Of a stretch of DNA of 64,000 nucleotides, positions 28,510 through 36,707 are shown piece after piece; position 1 is the stretch's first letter; the number at the start of each line of letters is the position of its first letter. The notes beneath the pieces were generated by a model that had not been told where the DNA came from, made no database searches, and was given only the letters and a program-made list of their open reading frames with translations. The translations under genes were made by a program, and so were the position numbers. This DNA is from JBBIMP01 sp037444305 (lineage in GTDB: Bacteria > Acidobacteriota > UBA6911): the NCBI GenBank assembly GCA_037444305.1, contig JBBIMP010000025.1, positions 1-64,000 of the forward strand, read 5' to 3'.

Positions 28510-29460
28510 TTATTCGGATTTAGTTTCAGGTTTCAGGCCCTTGTTGCCCGCCAGCAGGTAGAGCACCGCCATCCTTATCGCCACGCCGTTGGCGACCTGA
28601 TCCAGGATAACGGAGCCGGGGGCATCTGCCACATCGGAGTCGATTTCAACTCCCCTGTTCATGGGGCCCGGATGCATCACTATGGTGTCTTTGCCCGCGA
28701 GTCGCATCCGCTCCCGCGTCAGACCGAAGAAGTTATAGTACTCCCTGGTCGAGGGCACGAACGCTTCGTGCTGGCGCTCGGTCTGCACCCGCAGCATCAT
28801 CACGACTTCGGCCCCGTCCAGGGCCTCCTCCATGCGCCCGGTTATCCTCGCGCCCAGCCTGGCAAAATCCGCCGGGATGAGCGTTGGAGGCGAGCAGGCC
28901 CAGACTTCCGCTTTCATTTTGCGAAACAGGTCAATGCCCGAGCGCGCCACGCGGCTGTGCGCGATGTCCCCAATGATGGCGATCTTGAGACCGGCCAGCC
29001 GCTTCTTGTGCTCGCGGATGGTCAGAGCATCCAGCAGCGCCTGGGTGGGGTGCTCGTGCATCCCGTCCCCGGCGTTAATGATCGAGGAGCGGCAGGCGCG
29101 GGCCAGCATGTGCGGGGCTCCCGCCGAGGAATGCCGGATCACGATGATGTCCGGCGCCATGGCCTCGAGGTTTTGTGCGGTGTCCAGGAGGGTTTCCCCC
29201 TTGGTCACGCTGCTGGTCGAGGCCGTAAAATTGAGGATGTCGGCGCTCAACCGCTTTTCGGCCAGCTCGAAGCTGAGCCGCGTGCGGGTCGACGGTTCGA
29301 AGAAGAGGTTGATGACGGTCTTGCCCCGAAGCGTCGGAACTTTTTTGACCGGGCGCTCCGCAACCTGCTTCAGGGCGGCGGCCGTGTCCAGGATGAGCTG
29401 TATCTCATCCGCCGTAAGCTGCGCAATGCCGACGAGGTCCTTGTGTTTGAAGGATGTCAT
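28510..29460 (-). CDS. pyrB: Aspartate carbamoyltransferase catalytic subunit
   Basis: Transfers the carbamoyl group to aspartate, 316 aa. Carbamoyl-phosphate site FEPSTRTRLSFELAEKRL, IRHSSAGAPHMLA, HPTQALLDALTI, and aspartate-binding HPGPMNRGVEI are intact. No pyrI regulatory subunit is adjacent, so regulation may rest on PyrR. It lies 16 bases after pyrR. Confidence 0.96.
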   Translation of the reverse strand: MTSFKHKDLVGIAQLTADEIQLILDTAAALKQVAERPVKKVPTLRGKTVINLFFEPSTRTRLSFELAEKRLSADILNFTASTSSVTKGETLLDTAQNLEAMAPDIIVIRHSSAGAPHMLARACRSSIINAGDGMHEHPTQALLDALTIREHKKRLAGLKIAIIGDIAHSRVARSGIDLFRKMKAEVWACSPPTLIPADFARLGARITGRMEEALDGAEVVMMLRVQTERQHEAFVPSTREYYNFFGLTRERMRLAGKDTIVMHPGPMNRGVEIDSDVADAPGSVILDQVANGVAIRMAVLYLLAGNKGLKPETKSE

Positions 29461-29476
29461 GTCTTTTCCGTTCCGC

Positions 29477-30025
29477 TCAGGGCTTTTTCACGATGACGAC
29501 TCTCTCCTCGCCGTCCTCCTCCATCAACCGGACCTCCACGATCTCGTTCTCGGTCGTCTGGACGGTCTTGCCGACATAATCGGCCTGGATCGGAAGTTCC
29601 CGGTGGCCACGGTCGATGAGCACCGCCAGCTGCACGCGCTTTGGGCGCCCGAGGTCGATCAGACCGTCGAGAGCCGCACGGATCGTCCGGCCCGTGTACA
29701 GCACGTCGTCCACCAATACCAGGCTCCGGTCGTTGATGTCGAAATCGATCGCCGTCTCCCGCAACACGGGCCGGCTGCCGACCGTGCTCAGGTCATCGCG
29801 ATACAGCGTGATGTCCAGTATGCCCTGCGGTACGGGGCGATCCAGGATCCGGCCCAGCTTTTCGCAGAGACGCTCCGCCAGATGCACACCCCTCCTGCGG
29901 ATGCCGATGATGGCAAATTCCTCCACCGTCCGCAGGTTTTCCACGATTTCCGCCGCGATCCTCGACAGGGCCAGGTCCATCCCCGCCCGGTCCATGACCG
30001 GCTTTCCGTCGACCGTTTTCATCAT
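29477..30025 (-). CDS. pyrR: Bifunctional pyr operon regulator / uracil phosphoribosyltransferase
   Basis: 182 aa from ATG 30025 (a second ATG follows at once). PRPP-binding loop LVLVDDVLYTGRTIRAAL; EFAIIGIRRRGVHLA; VLIDRGHRELPIQADYVGK; all PyrR hallmarks. PyrR binds pyr mRNA in the presence of UMP and has weak UPRTase activity. It heads the pyrR-pyrB-pyrC operon. The leader is only about 38 bases, too short for the terminator/antiterminator of Bacillus, but a possible PyrR-binding hairpin abuts the start codon, which suggests translational control. The open frame runs far upstream but only as a shadow of pyrK. Confidence 0.93.
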   Translation of the reverse strand: MMKTVDGKPVMDRAGMDLALSRIAAEIVENLRTVEEFAIIGIRRRGVHLAERLCEKLGRILDRPVPQGILDITLYRDDLSTVGSRPVLRETAIDFDINDRSLVLVDDVLYTGRTIRAALDGLIDLGRPKRVQLAVLIDRGHRELPIQADYVGKTVQTTENEIVEVRLMEEDGEERVVIVKKP

Positions 30026-30044
30026 TTCTCTAGCCCCCGGGACT
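30026..30044 (-). promoter_or_regulatory. Candidate PyrR-binding hairpin at the pyrR start site
   Basis: On the minus strand AGUC-CCGGG-GGCU forms a stem-loop directly upstream of the pyrR ATG, followed by AGAGAA. The AGUC/GGCU stem and the purine-rich 3-prime side match the known PyrR anti-antiterminator loop (AGUCCAGAGAGGCU), with a 5- rather than 6-base loop. UUC before and GAA after can extend a lower stem with an AGA bulge. Confidence 0.45.
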
Positions 30045-30069
30045 GAATTGAGTGCTGGATAGCGCGGCG

Positions 30070-30122
30070 ATATTATCACACGGAAAAATGCGTTGCAAAC
30101 CTCGACTTCGATCCGGTAACTT
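30070..30122. promoter_or_regulatory. Divergent pyr promoters sharing one palindromic -35
   Basis: TTGCAA (30093-30098) reads the same on both strands. Leftward it is 17 bases from TAATAT (30075-30070) for pyrR; rightward it is 18 bases from TAACTT (30117-30122) for pyrK. The pyrK -10 ends 8 bases before its ATG. Confidence 0.65.
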
Positions 30123-30130
30123 ACTGCGGT

Positions 30131-30970
30131 ATGCTCGATAAAAGAATAAAAGTAAAGAAGATACAGGATCTGGGCGCGGGCAACCACCTGCTGCGGCTGG
30201 CTTCCCCGAAACAGGCCGGGCTGACGCGTCCCGGTCAGTTCCTCATGCTGAAATGCGCTCAGGGAATCAACGATCCCCCGCTTCTGCGCAGGCCCTACAG
30301 CATCTTCGACATCTGGCGGCAGCCGAAGACCGGGCATCCTGCCGGCATGGACATCCTGGTGAAAAACGTGGGCGGCGGCTCCGCCAGGCTGGCAGGGCTG
30401 AAACCGGGGGATGCCGTCCAGGTGCTGGGACCGCTGGGGCGCCCCTTCGAGGTGCCGGTCGGGCTGGGAAATCGCATCCGGTTCGCCTGCCTGGTCGGCG
30501 GCGGGGTGGGAATCGCCGCGCTGCTGCTGCTGGCACGTAAGCTCCTGGAACAGAATACCCACCCCGTCCTTTTCTACGGCGGCCGCGTCCCGGACGATCT
30601 CGTGCTGAGGGAGCCCTTCGAGAGACTCGGCATCGAGACGCACTACACGACCGAGGACGGTTCCATGGGCGAGCGCGGCCAGGTGACCCTGCCGCTCGAG
30701 GGATTCCTGTCCCGGTACGCTCGAGCGGGCCTGCGGGTATATGCCTGCGGCCCCTGGGGTATGATGAAGGCCGCGCACAACCTCGCCGTGCGCCATGAAG
30801 TCCCCTGCGAAGTGAGCCTCGAAGCCCGGATGGGCTGCGCCCTCGGGGCCTGCCTGGGTTGCACAATCCGCGCCTGGGACGAAAAGGGCGAGGAGCAGTT
30901 CCTGCGCGTCTGCCAGGAAGGGCCCGTAATGAGCAGCCGCACCGTCGACTGGGAAACACCCCCGATCTGA
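30131..30970 (+). CDS. pyrK: Dihydroorotate dehydrogenase electron-transfer subunit
   Basis: FAD/[2Fe-2S] subunit that passes electrons from PyrD to NAD+, 279 aa. FAD site LLRRPYSIFDI; NAD domain GGGVGIAALLLLARKL and YACGPWGMM; C-terminal iron-sulfur ligands arranged C-x4-C-x2-C-x16-C (MGCALGACLGC to RVC). It is slightly longer than typical. It starts the pyrK-pyrD-pyrF operon. There is no Shine-Dalgarno, and the -10 element 8 bases upstream implies a leaderless message. Confidence 0.93.
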   Translation: MLDKRIKVKKIQDLGAGNHLLRLASPKQAGLTRPGQFLMLKCAQGINDPPLLRRPYSIFDIWRQPKTGHPAGMDILVKNVGGGSARLAGLKPGDAVQVLGPLGRPFEVPVGLGNRIRFACLVGGGVGIAALLLLARKLLEQNTHPVLFYGGRVPDDLVLREPFERLGIETHYTTEDGSMGERGQVTLPLEGFLSRYARAGLRVYACGPWGMMKAAHNLAVRHEVPCEVSLEARMGCALGACLGCTIRAWDEKGEEQFLRVCQEGPVMSSRTVDWETPPI

Positions 30971-30987
30971 AAGGGCATTCACTCGTC

Positions 30988-31947
30988 ATGGCCGCAAAGA
31001 AACCGCCGCAGGGCGGCAGAAACCAAATCAAATCCGTGAAAACCTCCGTGGAGATTTCCGGCGTGCAGTTCAAAAATCCCGTGCTCACGGCGAGCGGCAC
31101 ATTCGGCTATGGACTGGAATTCGCCCATCTCGTGGACCTGTCCTCCCTGGGGGGGATCGTCGTCAAGGGGATTTCGATGAAACCCATCAAGGGAAATCCC
31201 CCGCCGAGGATTTACGAAACCGCTTCCGGGATGCTCAACGCGATAGGCTGGCAGAACATCGGGGCCGTGGAGTTCATCACCAGGAAGCTGCCGGCCCTGA
31301 GAAAATACGACACCCGGGTCGTGGTGAACATCGTCGGATTCGACCTCGAGGAATACCTGGAGGTGACGAGGTTCTTGAACGACTGCCCCGGCATCTCGGC
31401 ACTCGAACTGAACATCTCCTGTCCCAACGTCAAAAAGGGCGGCTTTCATTTCAACAAGAATCCGAGGGACGCGTTCGAGGTGACCGACAAAACCAGGAAG
31501 GCCTCCCCGCGCCTGCCGCTGTGGGTGAAACTGTCGCCCAACGTGACCGATATCCGGGAGTTCGCCCGGGCCTGCGCCGACGCCGGTGCCGATGCGCTGT
31601 CCGTAGTCAACACCTTTGTCGGCATGGCCATCGACACCGAAAAACGGCGCTCCCGGCTGAGATTCGGCACGGGGGGACTGTCGGGGCCGGCAATCAAGCC
31701 GATCGCTCTCCGGATGGTCTGGGAGGCCGCCAGGGAGGTGAAAATCCCGGTGATCGGCGTGGGCGGGATTGCCACCACCTCCGATGCCCTGGAGTTCCTG
31801 ATCGCCGGCGCCCGCGCGGTCCAGGTCGGGACCGCCAGCTTTTACAATCCCGCGGCCTCGCAGGACATTGCCGAAGGGCTCGAACGGTACTGCCGCAGTC
31901 ACTCCATCGCAGATGTCAACGAACTCGTGGGGAGCCTGAAGACATGA
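30988..31947 (+). CDS. pyrD: Dihydroorotate dehydrogenase B, catalytic subunit
   Basis: FMN enzyme converting dihydroorotate to orotate, 319 aa from ATG 30988. FKNPVLTASGTFGYG, the FMN/substrate loop with ELNISCPNVKKGG (catalytic Cys region), VKLSPNVTDI, and GVGGIATTSDALEFLIAGA are class 1B features. The class fits the adjacent pyrK. The open frame extends further upstream inside pyrK but lacks homology there. The stop overlaps the pyrF start by 4 bases (ATGA). Confidence 0.95.
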   Translation: MAAKKPPQGGRNQIKSVKTSVEISGVQFKNPVLTASGTFGYGLEFAHLVDLSSLGGIVVKGISMKPIKGNPPPRIYETASGMLNAIGWQNIGAVEFITRKLPALRKYDTRVVVNIVGFDLEEYLEVTRFLNDCPGISALELNISCPNVKKGGFHFNKNPRDAFEVTDKTRKASPRLPLWVKLSPNVTDIREFARACADAGADALSVVNTFVGMAIDTEKRRSRLRFGTGGLSGPAIKPIALRMVWEAAREVKIPVIGVGGIATTSDALEFLIAGARAVQVGTASFYNPAASQDIAEGLERYCRSHSIADVNELVGSLKT

Positions 31948-32651
31948 TCGACGCGCGCTCCAGACTGATCGTAGCCCTGGATGTGCCTGGACGGGTCGAG
32001 GCGCTCGCCCTGGTTGACCGCCTTGCGGGCCAGGCCGGCCTGTTCAAGGTCGGACTCGAGCTCTTCGTGCGGGAAGGGCCGCGCATCGTGCGCGAACTCC
32101 GCGAGCGCGACAAGCAGGTCTTCCTCGATCTGAAACTGCACGACATCCCCAACACAGTCGCCCGGGCGGTGCGATCGGCTGGCGTCCTGAGCGTGCAGAT
32201 GCTGACGGTGCACGCTGCCGGCGGCCGGCCCATGCTGGAGGCGGCGCTCGAGGCGGCGGCAGCTTTCTCCCAGCCGCCACTGGTACTCGCGGTGACAGCC
32301 CTCACGAGCCTCTCCTCCGCGGATACCGCCGCGCTCGGCGTTTCCATGCCGGTGGGGGAGTGGGCCGGGCGGCTCGCCCGCCTGGCAGTCGACTCCGGTA
32401 TCAGGGGCCTCGTGGCCTCACCGCTCGAGGTCGCCGCCTTGCGGCAGGCCTGCGGCAGCGAAACCACGCTGGTCGTTCCCGGAATCCGGCCGCCGGGCGC
32501 CGGCAAGCAGGATCAGGCGCGCACGGCCGATCCTGCCGGGGCATTCCGCGCCGGAGCCGACTACATTGTAGTCGGCCGGCCGATCACGCAAGCGCCGGAC
32601 CCGGCGCTGGCGGCAAAAGCCATCGTCGCCGACATCGCGGCGGCTCAGTAA
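31944..32651 (+). CDS. pyrF: Orotidine-5'-phosphate decarboxylase
   Basis: Final UMP-forming step, 235 aa. LIVALDVPGRVEAL at the N-terminus, the catalytic DLKLHDIPNTV (Asp-Lys-Asp group), VVPGIRPPGAG and GADYIVVGRPIT at the phosphate site. Last gene of pyrK-pyrD-pyrF, translationally coupled to pyrD through ATGA. It converges on the lytic transglycosylase gene; the 164-base gap after it holds no recognisable feature. Confidence 0.96.
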   Translation: MIDARSRLIVALDVPGRVEALALVDRLAGQAGLFKVGLELFVREGPRIVRELRERDKQVFLDLKLHDIPNTVARAVRSAGVLSVQMLTVHAAGGRPMLEAALEAAAAFSQPPLVLAVTALTSLSSADTAALGVSMPVGEWAGRLARLAVDSGIRGLVASPLEVAALRQACGSETTLVVPGIRPPGAGKQDQARTADPAGAFRAGADYIVVGRPITQAPDPALAAKAIVADIAAAQ

Positions 32652-32815
32652 GCCGCTTCCCGCCAGACACCCAATCATGGCTCTTCGACAGGCAACAACC
32701 GATCCAGCGGCCGTCCCCGCCGCGCAGGGATGCGCGCGGAAAGGGGCCGCTGCAAGCGCGCAGTCGGCTTGCCGACGAGAGCGTTCCGGCAGGCGCCGGG
32801 TTCGGGTCGCCCCGG

Positions 32816-33379
32816 CTAGAACCAGAAGTGCCCGCCCTCGGCCCGTGCGAGAATGCGGCGGACATACTCACGGGTTTTCGGGAAATCTACAAAGGAAAGA
32901 TAGTGGCTTTCGGGTGAGACCCCTTCCGGCACCGTGCTGGCCGTGGCCAGCCGGAGCCAGCTGTCCGTCCTGGTTTCTCCCGCGTTGTACCTTAGGAGCG
33001 CGAACAGGCGCGGGTGCGGACTGGTTTTGTAGCGGTCCAGGGACCTGCGCAGGTACCAGCAGCCGATCTCCAGATTCAGGCGCGGTTCCAACAGGCGTTC
33101 CTCCCGCAAGGTGGGAAATCTCTTGCCGGCGGCGTAGTCCGCTGCCGCCGCCTGCGTGATCTGCATCAGGCCGAACTCCCCGGCGCTCCCCCGTATACCG
33201 GGACGGAAGCGGCTCTCCTCGAAAACCAGGGCTTTGACGAGCCTGAAGTCCAGCTCGTGGCTGGAGGCGGCCAGAGCTATGGCCTCGTCGAACCGTGTCA
33301 TCCGTCGATGGTACCACGCTCCCCCCAGGAGCAAGACGAGCCCCAGGACCGCCAGTCCCGCGGATATCCTCGCGATCAT
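32816..33379 (-). CDS. Lytic transglycosylase (SLT family)
   Basis: 187 aa. An N-terminal membrane anchor (about residues 5-24) is followed by a Slt70-like goose-lysozyme domain: ALVFEESRFRPGIRG contains the catalytic glutamate, GLMQITQAAAADYA and ALLRYNAGETRTDSWL complete the signature. It would cleave peptidoglycan in the periplasm. Its start overlaps the stop of the upstream GAF/PP2C gene by 4 bases, so the two are cotranslated, an unusual pairing. Confidence 0.88.
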   Translation of the reverse strand: MIARISAGLAVLGLVLLLGGAWYHRRMTRFDEAIALAASSHELDFRLVKALVFEESRFRPGIRGSAGEFGLMQITQAAAADYAAGKRFPTLREERLLEPRLNLEIGCWYLRRSLDRYKTSPHPRLFALLRYNAGETRTDSWLRLATASTVPEGVSPESHYLSFVDFPKTREYVRRILARAEGGHFWF

Positions 33380-35145
33380 CGCCCGCCCTCCTCCACCTTG
33401 AAGAGAAAAGCGGTGATGTCATCCCCCTGTTCCATCCCGCGGGAAAATTTTTTCACCTCGCCGAGAAGTCCCCGGAGAATGCTTCTCGCCGGCAGGCGGG
33501 TCCGGGCCCGGACGTACTCGCGCAATCGGTCGCGGCCGAATTCCTCCCCTTCGGCGCTTACGGCCTCGACTACTCCGTCGGTGTAAAAGAAGACCAGGTC
33601 TCCGCGCTCGAGGCGTGCGCGTCCGGCGGCATAGCGCGATTTGTCGAACAGGGCCACGGGCAGCCCGCCCCTGGCCAACTCCTCGATCCTGCCGTCCGCG
33701 CGGAAAAGGATCGGGGGGTAGTGGCCGCCGTTGGACCAGCGGAGGATCCGGGTGCTGCAGTCGAGCACGCAATAAAAGAGCGTCACGTAGGTCCGTTTCT
33801 TGACGTCGCGGACCAATCGCCGGTTGACGTGGTAAAGCACCTGTGCAGGAGAGGTCTCCAGGCGCGCCGCAAAGCGGAGGGCGCTGCGCACCGCTCCCAT
33901 GGTGATCGCGGCCGCTACGCCTTTTCCCGAAACGTCGGCTATGGCCAGCGCCAGCAGGTTGTCGGCGAGCCAGAGAAAATCGTAGTAATCGCCGCCCAGG
34001 CTCTGGGCGGGCCGGAAGAGCGCGGCGAATTCCATGCCTTTCACCTGCGGCCGTGATGGAGGCAGCATGCTCTTCTGCAGGTCCCTGGCCAACGCAAAAT
34101 CCGCCTCGAGTCGCTGCTCCTTGTTCAGCAGTTCCTGGAAAAGCTGTGCATTGTCGATGCTGACGGCGATCTGGCTGGCAAGCGTCTCGAGAATCTGGAC
34201 ACGCTCGGGCGTGAAGTAGCGCGGATCGCAGCTCTCCACCACCATCCCCCCGAGAAGGCGGTCCCGCGAGATGAGGGGTATGGCAACCTCCGAGAGCGTC
34301 CAGCGACCGTCGACCGTCCGCGCACTTATGGCCCGGGGATCGTTCGCGAGGTCGGTCGAGACAATGGTCTCGCGCGCCTGCACGGCGTGGCCCAGTAGCC
34401 CCTTGCCGAGCGGCAGGAGCCGCCAGCGCTCCACCGTCTCATCCGCATACCCGATCGCGACCTTCAATTCCATGGCCTTGCGGTCCGCCCGATAGAGGAA
34501 AATGCCGAGAATCTCGTACTCGATCGCCCGCCGCATGAGCACCGCGACCCGGGCGAGCAGTTCCTCCAGCTCGAGGATGGCGGTCATCTCCTTCCCCACC
34601 TCGTTCATCACCTGCTGCGTCAGGGCGTCCCGGGATTTTTCTTCGTACAGGCCGGCATTCTCTATGGAGACGGCGATCTGGGCTGCCAGCGGCCGGAGCA
34701 GGACGAGGTGTTCCTCCCGGTAATGATTCAGGCGCTTGTCGGCGAGCGCCATCACGCCGATGATCCGCTCCTTGACGATCAGAGGCAGCACGATTTCAGA
34801 TCGCGGCCCGCGCCCGTCAGGCGCCGAGATCGGCCAATAATCAGGATCCACCTCGACATCCCCGACCAGAACCGGCGCTTTCGTGCGCGCCGCCCGACCT
34901 ACGAGTCCCTGCTGGATGCTGAGGCGCCCGATGCCTTCGAGCGATTCCGCACTGAAACCCACGGCAGTCCGCCGGATGAATTGCCCGGTCCGGCCGTCGA
35001 TCAGGAGGATGGCGAAGAAATCGTATTCGATGAACTGCCGTATTTTTTCGGCGATTCTGCCGAGAAGCCGGTCGGGATCGAGAATGGAAGTCAGCTCCAC
35101 GCTCGCATCGGTCAGCAGCTGGAGCCCGCGGATATCGATGGTCAC
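33376..35145 (-). CDS. GAF-GAF-PP2C (SpoIIE/RsbU-type) serine phosphatase
   Basis: 589 aa cytoplasmic regulator. Two GAF sensor domains (about 15-160 and 185-335) are joined by helices to a PPM/SpoIIE phosphatase domain (about 375-585). Phosphatase metal motifs are intact: SLGGDYYDFL, IADVSGKGVAAAI and FFYTDGVVEA. Such proteins usually dephosphorylate an anti-anti-sigma factor (STAS protein), but no STAS or anti-sigma gene is adjacent. No membrane segment. Cotranscribed with the lytic transglycosylase downstream and probably the PH-domain gene upstream (40-base gap). Confidence 0.9.
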   Translation of the reverse strand: MTIDIRGLQLLTDASVELTSILDPDRLLGRIAEKIRQFIEYDFFAILLIDGRTGQFIRRTAVGFSAESLEGIGRLSIQQGLVGRAARTKAPVLVGDVEVDPDYWPISAPDGRGPRSEIVLPLIVKERIIGVMALADKRLNHYREEHLVLLRPLAAQIAVSIENAGLYEEKSRDALTQQVMNEVGKEMTAILELEELLARVAVLMRRAIEYEILGIFLYRADRKAMELKVAIGYADETVERWRLLPLGKGLLGHAVQARETIVSTDLANDPRAISARTVDGRWTLSEVAIPLISRDRLLGGMVVESCDPRYFTPERVQILETLASQIAVSIDNAQLFQELLNKEQRLEADFALARDLQKSMLPPSRPQVKGMEFAALFRPAQSLGGDYYDFLWLADNLLALAIADVSGKGVAAAITMGAVRSALRFAARLETSPAQVLYHVNRRLVRDVKKRTYVTLFYCVLDCSTRILRWSNGGHYPPILFRADGRIEELARGGLPVALFDKSRYAAGRARLERGDLVFFYTDGVVEAVSAEGEEFGRDRLREYVRARTRLPARSILRGLLGEVKKFSRGMEQGDDITAFLFKVEEGGR

Positions 35146-35185
35146 TGTAATCTCCGGATTGGCGATCGCTGCGAATACACGAGAA

Positions 35186-35716
35186 CTAGAGCCGCTCCAA
35201 CAGCGTCCGCTGCCTTTCCGCGAACTCCGATGCCGTAATCATACCGCGAATGCGTTCAGCGTCCAGTTCCCGGAGCGACAGGATAGCAGACTTCACCTTG
35301 CCGGGCTCCGGAACCCAGTCGAATGCCACGGCGCCCTCGTGCTCCGTCGTATCCACTACCACGCGGCCGTAGCCGAGAAATGCACCCGGGAATCTGCGTA
35401 CACAGTGTACGGCTGAGATCGCAGCATAGGGCGTCCCGGCGGAGGCGCGATCAACCAACCCATCCAGGCGCCAGACGCCTAGGTCGGTAACCAGGTACAG
35501 CAGGGATCGGCGCGCCAGGATCTCCCATGCCAGGAGGCCGGCGGGAAAAAGCCCGAAGAGAAGAAGCCAGTAGATCCCGAGTGTGAGGGAGAGGCCCAGC
35601 AGTATCGCGGCCGACACCAGCGTCAGGAGGCCCGGCTTGAGCAGGCAGAGAGGGTGCGGGCGCACCGTGAGGAGCCGGTTCTCACCGGGTATAAGCGGAT
35701 CACGGGATGGCCGCAT
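35186..35716 (-). CDS. Membrane-anchored bacterial PH-domain protein
   Basis: 176 aa. Two adjacent hydrophobic helices (about residues 27-65, LLTLVSAAILLGLSL and LLLFGLFPAGLLAW) are followed by a bacterial PH-like barrel with YLVTDLGVWRLDG, ISAVHCVRRFPGAFLGYG and VVVDTTEHEGAVAF. The C-terminus holds a short helical segment resembling an SHOCT motif (IRGMITASEFAERQRTLL). No catalytic residues. The function is unknown; the family is often involved in membrane-stress responses. Confidence 0.75.
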   Translation of the reverse strand: MRPSRDPLIPGENRLLTVRPHPLCLLKPGLLTLVSAAILLGLSLTLGIYWLLLFGLFPAGLLAWEILARRSLLYLVTDLGVWRLDGLVDRASAGTPYAAISAVHCVRRFPGAFLGYGRVVVDTTEHEGAVAFDWVPEPGKVKSAILSLRELDAERIRGMITASEFAERQRTLLERL

Positions 35717-35810
35717 GCCTGTAAGCCTGTCCTGGGGATGGCCGGCGATTCAATAATGAATAGAGTCCGCTGGCCGGTCCGGCGGGCCGGGCCGGAGGAA
35801 TTCGCAAGTC

Positions 35811-36086
35811 CTACTTCGCGGAGGTCTTCGCCTTCTCCTTGCGCCACTTCTCCCAGTAAGCCTTCATTCGCTGAGACCGCTTGAGGCGCTCGGCCTTGGA
35901 AAACTGCGGAGTCTTGCGGCGGGATTTGGGCGTACGCACCGCGGCCGCCGCGGCGGATTTTACTTTCGCGCCCGCTTCCAATCCGAGTTCCTTGACGATC
36001 ACGGCCATCTCATCGTTGATCTTTCGCTTCTTAGTTTCGAGCGAATCCAGCGCGAGTTCGAGCAGCCTCTTCCGATCACTTGCCAT
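35811..36086 (-). CDS. Small lysine/arginine-rich protein, possibly nucleic-acid binding
   Basis: 91 aa from ATG 36086, which has GAAAGGA upstream and lies about 45 bases downstream of a good promoter. The N-terminal half is a charged helix (SDRKRLLELALDSLETKKRK), the middle is an alanine stretch (VKSAAAAAVRTPKSRRK), and the C-terminus is very basic with aromatic spacing (KRSQRMKAYWEKWRKEKAK). The tail resembles histone-like or NUMOD3-type DNA-contacting helices. Function is not known; nucleoid association is only an inference from composition. Confidence 0.75.
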   Translation of the reverse strand: MASDRKRLLELALDSLETKKRKINDEMAVIVKELGLEAGAKVKSAAAAAVRTPKSRRKTPQFSKAERLKRSQRMKAYWEKWRKEKAKTSAK

Positions 36087-36136
36087 GTGCAGTATCCTTT
36101 CGAGTCTATTCCATATTTGTATTCCAATGTACACAG

Positions 36137-36165
36137 TATGTATACCAAATATACCGGTATGTCAA
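36137..36165 (-). promoter_or_regulatory. Promoter of the lysine-rich protein gene with repeated TATACC
   Basis: Minus strand TTGACA (36165-36160) with TACATA 17 bases on (36142-36137), or TATACA at 15. On the plus strand TATACC occurs at 36141 and 36150, and the palindromes ACCGGT and GTATAC overlap the spacer, so a repressor site is plausible. Confidence 0.65.
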
Positions 36166-36186
36166 ACGATGAAATTGCCTGCATTC

Positions 36187-36707
36187 CGCACAGACAGTGA
36201 ACCGGGCCGGTTCATCCGGAAGTGGAGAGCAGCCGTCGTGGCACACGGAAGAACCCAACTGTTCGGCAAATAACCGGCCCAAATCCGTTTTTCGAGTGCA
36301 TCCTGCTCCGCACCGATCGCCGCTGCGCGTCCCCGTTTCACGGTCCGCGTTTTCCACCATATTCCCAACAGCGTCGCTCCAGCAGGGCGCTTCACAGCAG
36401 GCTCGTTGTCTGTGTTCTCCCGGCGTGCGCTCAAATCCGCAAAAAGTCACTAAATGTTTGGACTCGTGCGCCGATATGGGAATCAGTCGTAAGCATTGGA
36501 AGCTGCCGAATACCCGACGGGCGTTGCGGCGCAGTATGTGCGGGACGTTGAGAATCCGGCGGAGAAGCGCTCGGTTCTAGGACACGGGTGAGGGGACCGC
36601 CGCGAGCTTCGGCGTCCCGCACGCCAGTTCAGAGGCACCGGACCCCTTCATTCTCGGGGCGCATGCCCGAGGCAGCGCCGCGCCGGCCGACTTCCCGGCT
36701 CCGCGGA
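36187..36707. other. Apparently non-coding stretch
   Basis: About 520 bases with less GC bias than the flanks. The open frames here (up to 127 codons, several overlapping) have no ribosome-binding site and no recognisable family. A 31-codon frame at 36496-36591 looks protein-like but is cut off by a stop just before it. I see no RNA gene or repeat. Confidence 0.5.

Noticed and set aside
30026..30070. Transcription attenuator upstream of pyrR
   Set aside because: The leader is about 38 bases and contains no terminator hairpin with a T-run, so Bacillus-type attenuation is not possible.
36106..36450. 114-codon open frame on the minus strand in the gap
   Set aside because: Overlaps the promoter of the lysine-rich gene, lacks a ribosome-binding site and has an unusual Cys/Arg composition; overlapping frames on both strands are equally poor.
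36496..36591. 31-codon protein-like fragment (LEAAEYPTGVAAQYVRDVEN...)
   Set aside because: A stop codon lies immediately before it and no family was recognised; it may be a gene remnant but evidence is too thin.
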